Source of the DNA: Virgibacillus sp. NKC19-16
GTDB taxonomy: Bacteria > Bacillota > Bacilli > Bacillales > Amphibacillaceae
NCBI RefSeq assembly: GCF_021560035.1
Contig: NZ_CP074373.1
Location: 1 to 64,000, forward strand
Direction: 5' to 3'
Length of the DNA stretch: 64,000 bases
Numbering within the stretch: the stretch's first letter is position 1; each line of letters starts with the position of its first letter. Below the pieces are notes generated by a model. The model was given only the letters and a program-made list of their open reading frames with translations. It searched no databases and was not told the origin of the DNA. Both the position numbers and the translations under genes were made by a program. Below are positions 61,016 through 64,000 of the stretch, one piece after another.

Positions 61016-61789
61016 ATGCTTTTTGATACACATGTACATTTAAATGCGAGGCAATTTTTCGAAGACCGCGATGCGACGATTCAGCGTGCATTTGACGTAG
61101 GTGTCAGCTATATGGTAGTCGTTGGTTTTGACAGGGAAACGATTCCCTTAGCCATAGAAATCGCTGAGACTAATGAGACGATTTATGCGGCTGTCGGTTG
61201 GCACCCGGTTGATGCGGTGGATATGACAGATGAGGATCTGGATTGGATTGAAGAACTGTCCGCGCATCCGAAAGTAGTTGCAATCGGTGAAATGGGATTA
61301 GATTATCATTGGGACAAATCGCCGAAAGACATACAAAAAGAAGTGTTCCGCAAGCAAATCCGTCTTGCCAAAAAAGTGAACATGCCGATTACGATTCATA
61401 ACCGGGAGGCAACCACAGATATCATCGAAATCCTACAAGAAGAAAATGCCAAGGAAGTAGGCGGTATCATGCATTGCTACAATGATTCGGTGGACTACGT
61501 ACAGGCATGTCTGGATATGAATTTCTATATTTCACTTGGTGGCCCGGTAACCTTTAAAAATGCAACAATGCCAAAGGAAGTTGCCGTCCAAGTCCCGCTG
61601 GATCGATTGCTTGTGGAAACGGACGCGCCATTCCTAGCACCACATCCGAATCGGGGTAAGCGGAACGAACCCGCATATGTGAAACTGGTAGCAGAAAAAA
61701 TTGCAGAATTAAGGGAAATGACATTCGAGGAAATTAGTGACATTACGACAAAAAATGCATTTTCGCTGTTTGAAATTGAGCGATCTTGA
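61016..61789 (+). CDS. tatD: TatD-family deoxyribonuclease YabD
   Basis: A 257-residue TIM-barrel metal-dependent hydrolase, with 3'-5' DNase or RNase activity in relatives. The two-metal ligands appear as DTHVHL at 4-9, GEMGLDYHWD, TIHNREA, MHCYNDS and VETDAPFLAPHP. It starts at ATG 61016 behind AAGGAAG. It precedes yabE and rnmV, as in B. subtilis, and follows metG. A hairpin terminator follows the gene. Confidence 0.95.
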   Translation: MLFDTHVHLNARQFFEDRDATIQRAFDVGVSYMVVVGFDRETIPLAIEIAETNETIYAAVGWHPVDAVDMTDEDLDWIEELSAHPKVVAIGEMGLDYHWDKSPKDIQKEVFRKQIRLAKKVNMPITIHNREATTDIIEILQEENAKEVGGIMHCYNDSVDYVQACLDMNFYISLGGPVTFKNATMPKEVAVQVPLDRLLVETDAPFLAPHPNRGKRNEPAYVKLVAEKIAELREMTFEEISDITTKNAFSLFEIERS

Positions 61790-61827
61790 TCTGAAATTTT
61801 TATGTAAAAATAATGGCATAAACTGGA

Positions 61828-61862
61828 GACTGGCTGTCGACGGCCAGTCTTATTTTTATTTT
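61828..61862 (+). terminator. tatD terminator
   Basis: AGACTGGC and GCCAGTCT (with a TGTCGACG loop) pair and are followed by TATTTTTATTT. Confidence 0.85.
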
Positions 61863-62020
61863 AAAAAAGGTGTAAAATCCTCCTATGCCAACAGTTTAAC
61901 CTTTCGTCTATTTGCGGCTGATCGATTGTAACTTGATTGTAAACAAATCGTAATCCAAATAGCTTTGACTTTACATATAACTGTTTATATAATCGAATAC
62001 GATATAAGGGAGGCAGAAGC

Positions 62021-63304
62021 ATGCGAATATTTCAAAAGCTAATGCCGGCGTCGAAAATGAAGCTGGTTGTTTCAAGTATTGGTGTTTTAGCACTTATTGT
62101 ATTTTCAGGATATTTACTATTTGAGGGCACGAAAGCAGAAGTAGTAATTGTAGAAAATGATGAAAAACAAACGGTGAAAACGCACACCAATACAGTTGAG
62201 GAACTGCTTCAGGAAGCTGGGATTACTGTTGGGGAGCATGACGCATTATCGCATAACAGGGATGCAAAGCTCGAAAACGGGATGGAAATCACGTACGATA
62301 CTGCAAAACAAATCATCGTAACAGTTGATGGTGATGAGCAGGAATATTATACGACTGCAGATACAATTGAAGAATTTTTAGCAGAACATAATCTTTCATT
62401 TGCAGCCCGTGATGATATTTCACATGACAATACAGAAGCAATCAAAGATGGACTACATATAGAAGTGAATCAGGCATTTCAGGTAACAATCAATGATGGC
62501 GGAGAAGAGAAAAAAGCTTGGACGACAGGTGGTACAATTGAAGACTTACTAACAGATGCAGATGTTGACTATGATGCGGATAGTGATGATGAAATCAAAC
62601 CAGGACTAGGGGAAGATGTAACGGAAGACACGGCTGTTAACATTGTGCGCGTGGAAAAGGAAAAAGAGGAATTAACAGAGTCAATCGCTTTTGACACAGA
62701 AACAAAGGAAGATAGCTCGCTTGCTAAAGGGGAAGAACGAGTTGTTACCCAAGGCGAGGAAGGCAAAGTTAAAAAGATTTATGAAGTAGTAATGGAAAAT
62801 GGTGAGGAAATCGACCGTGAGTTAGTTAGTGAAGAAGTAATAGAAGAAAGCGAGAATCGTGTATTAGCAGTGGGTACAAAAGAACAGACGCCTGATCTGG
62901 AACCTGAGCCAGTGCAAGGAGAAGCAAATATTGTTACGTTATCAAATACCAGTTCTGAACCAGAGCCAGAACCAGAGCCGGAAAACGAACCCGCATCGAA
63001 TAGTAATTCAGGTGGAAAATCAATTCAGATGAGCGCAAGTGCATATACGGCAAGCTGCAGCGGCTGTTCAGGATATACGACCACAGGGGTTAATTTGAAT
63101 GCAAACCCGAATAAAAAAGTGATCGCTGTGGATCCTGGTGTTATCCCATTAGGCACTAAAGTATGGGTAGAAGGCTACGGGGAAGCTGTTGCGAGTGATA
63201 CGGGAGGACATATTACCGGTAATCGGGTTGATGTCCATGTTCCATCGCAAGACGCCGCCTATGACTGGGGAAGGAAAACAGTTGAAGTGAAGATTCTTGA
63301 TTAA
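62021..63304 (+). CDS. yabE: Cell-wall protein YabE (DUF348, G5 and 3D domains)
   Basis: A 427-residue exported protein related to resuscitation-promoting factors and Sps-type autolysins. A membrane anchor spans about 18-38. Three DUF348 repeats follow (about 38-80, 97-140, 150-195; each contains a V-x-T-x-x-x-T-x-E-x-x-L-like stretch), then a G5 domain (about 210-290), a Glu/Pro-rich linker, and a C-terminal 3D domain with the three aspartates in IAVDPGVIPLGTKVW, ASDTGGHITG and NRVDVHVPS. It starts at ATG 62021 behind GGGAGGC. The 3D domain suggests lytic transglycosylase or muralytic activity, for wall remodelling. In B. subtilis an antisense RNA controls yabE; it is not assessed here. Confidence 0.93.
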   Translation: MRIFQKLMPASKMKLVVSSIGVLALIVFSGYLLFEGTKAEVVIVENDEKQTVKTHTNTVEELLQEAGITVGEHDALSHNRDAKLENGMEITYDTAKQIIVTVDGDEQEYYTTADTIEEFLAEHNLSFAARDDISHDNTEAIKDGLHIEVNQAFQVTINDGGEEKKAWTTGGTIEDLLTDADVDYDADSDDEIKPGLGEDVTEDTAVNIVRVEKEKEELTESIAFDTETKEDSSLAKGEERVVTQGEEGKVKKIYEVVMENGEEIDRELVSEEVIEESENRVLAVGTKEQTPDLEPEPVQGEANIVTLSNTSSEPEPEPEPENEPASNSNSGGKSIQMSASAYTASCSGCSGYTTTGVNLNANPNKKVIAVDPGVIPLGTKVWVEGYGEAVASDTGGHITGNRVDVHVPSQDAAYDWGRKTVEVKILD

Positions 63305-63447
63305 TTGTTAAAATGTAGGATAAATGCTCGTGCCATGCTATTATGGTAGGAGCATTATTTTTTAGGAAGAAAAAAAGTAAGAAAGCAAGAGACGCTTTCA
63401 AAGAATCCCTTTAACAAAAGACAATTTTCTAGGAAAGAGGATATATA

Positions 63448-64000
63448 TTGAAAATAAAAGAAGTAATTGTTGTTGAAGGAAGAGATGATACAACAAAAAT
63501 CCAGCAATCCGTAGATGCAGATACAATTGAAACGAATGGATCAGCGATTAATCAAGAAATTTTAGGACAAATAAAACACGCGAAACAAAAAAGGGGAATT
63601 ATCATTTTCACTGATCCGGATTACCCTGGTGAACGGATACGCCATATAATTGATCAGGAAGTGCCAGGATGTAAGCATGCTTTTTTGACACCAAACACAG
63701 CAAGAGCGAAGCACCCGGATAATAAAAGTCTTGGCATTGAACATGCATCGAGGGAAGCAATTCAAAGGGCTCTTGAAGATGTATATGAACTAACCGAAGT
63801 GGAATCGAGTGACATCAAAAAAGAAGACTTGATAAAACACGGACTGATCGGTGGGCCAAAAGCAAGCACGTATCGAAATCGACTTGGTGAACTGCTTCAA
63901 ATCGGGCATACTAATGGCAAACAGCTATTAAAACGGTTAACCGTATTTCAAATTTCAAAAGCGCAATTCGAGCATGCTGTCAGACAGCTGCAACAGGAGG
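63448..64000 (+). CDS. rnmV: Ribonuclease M5 (5' part; runs off the window)
   Basis: RnmV matures 5S rRNA. A TTG start at 63448 is preceded by AGGAAAGAGG, and the frame stays open to the window's end (about 184 residues of the expected ~186). The TOPRIM domain begins IKEVIVVEGRDDTTKIQQSV; the metal acidic motif is FTDPDYPGERIRH and the family-specific LIGGPKASTYRNRLGELL follows. It follows yabE in the conserved order (ksgA is expected next). Confidence 0.93.
   Translation, partial: MKIKEVIVVEGRDDTTKIQQSVDADTIETNGSAINQEILGQIKHAKQKRGIIIFTDPDYPGERIRHIIDQEVPGCKHAFLTPNTARAKHPDNKSLGIEHASREAIQRALEDVYELTEVESSDIKKEDLIKHGLIGGPKASTYRNRLGELLQIGHTNGKQLLKRLTVFQISKAQFEHAVRQLQQE

Overview
The window is the start of a chromosome of a low-to-moderate GC, endospore-forming member of the Bacillaceae. 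It opens with dnaA, oriC and dnaN, and gene order follows Bacillus subtilis almost throughout: yaaA-recF-remB-gyrB-gyrA, yaaC-guaB-dacA-pdxST-serS, dck-dgk, yaaH-yaaI-tadA-ffs-dnaX-ebfC-recR-yaaL-bofA, csfB-yaaO-tmk-darA-yaaR-holB-ricT-yabA-trmN6-yazA-rsmI, abrB-metG-tatD-yabE-rnmV. Sporulation genes (bofA, csfB/gin, yaaH) mark a spore former. The repeats, the sodium-type symporter and overall protein similarity suggest the Virgibacillus/Oceanobacillus/Lentibacillus group; this is an inference without a search.

Layout: 0-9.5 kb holds replication initiation, recombination and DNA gyrase. 9.6-18.5 kb holds an ATP-grasp ligase, yaaC, guaB, the D,D-carboxypeptidase dacA, the pyridoxal phosphate synthase pair and T-box controlled serS. 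No rRNA operon lies between gyrA and guaB, nor between bofA and csfB, unlike B. subtilis. 18.6-22 kb has a DUF2254 membrane protein, tRNA-Ser, proC and a DUF3784 protein. 22.2-25.4 kb is an AT-rich minus-strand cassette: a small two-segment membrane peptide, ABC ATPase, large membrane permease, mini site-2 protease (frameshifted) and a small membrane protein. I read it as a peptide secretion (bacteriocin-like) operon, flanked by two copies of a terminator-bearing repeat. 25.9-36.8 kb has deoxynucleoside kinases, tRNA-Arg, a dicarboxylate/glutamate symporter, acsA, hmp-nsrR, a PfpI protein, the spore lytic enzyme YaaH, yaaI, tadA and SRP RNA. 36.9-39 kb is an accessory patch (Asn/Arg-rich peptide, decayed PadR gene with DUF2812 gene, truncated IS4 transposase). 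39.1-42 kb holds dnaX-ebfC-recR-yaaL. 42.1-47.4 kb is a second accessory patch with a nucleotidyltransferase two-gene module, several decayed small membrane genes, an acidic surface-type protein, bofA, csfB and a DUF309 gene. 47.4-54.5 kb is one long operon-like run. 54.5-58 kb has a MarR/ene-reductase/epimerase group, and 58.1-64 kb has abrB, metG, tatD, yabE and the truncated 5' part of rnmV.

Repeats stand out. Three copies of a ~350-405 bp element with terminal inverted repeats sit after dnaN, after guaB and after metG. A GGTCTGTCCCTC hairpin family clusters round serS. Two unrelated loci carry 21-bp tandem repeats. At least four small membrane-protein genes look broken by single frameshifts, so either decay is common here or the assembly has homopolymer errors.
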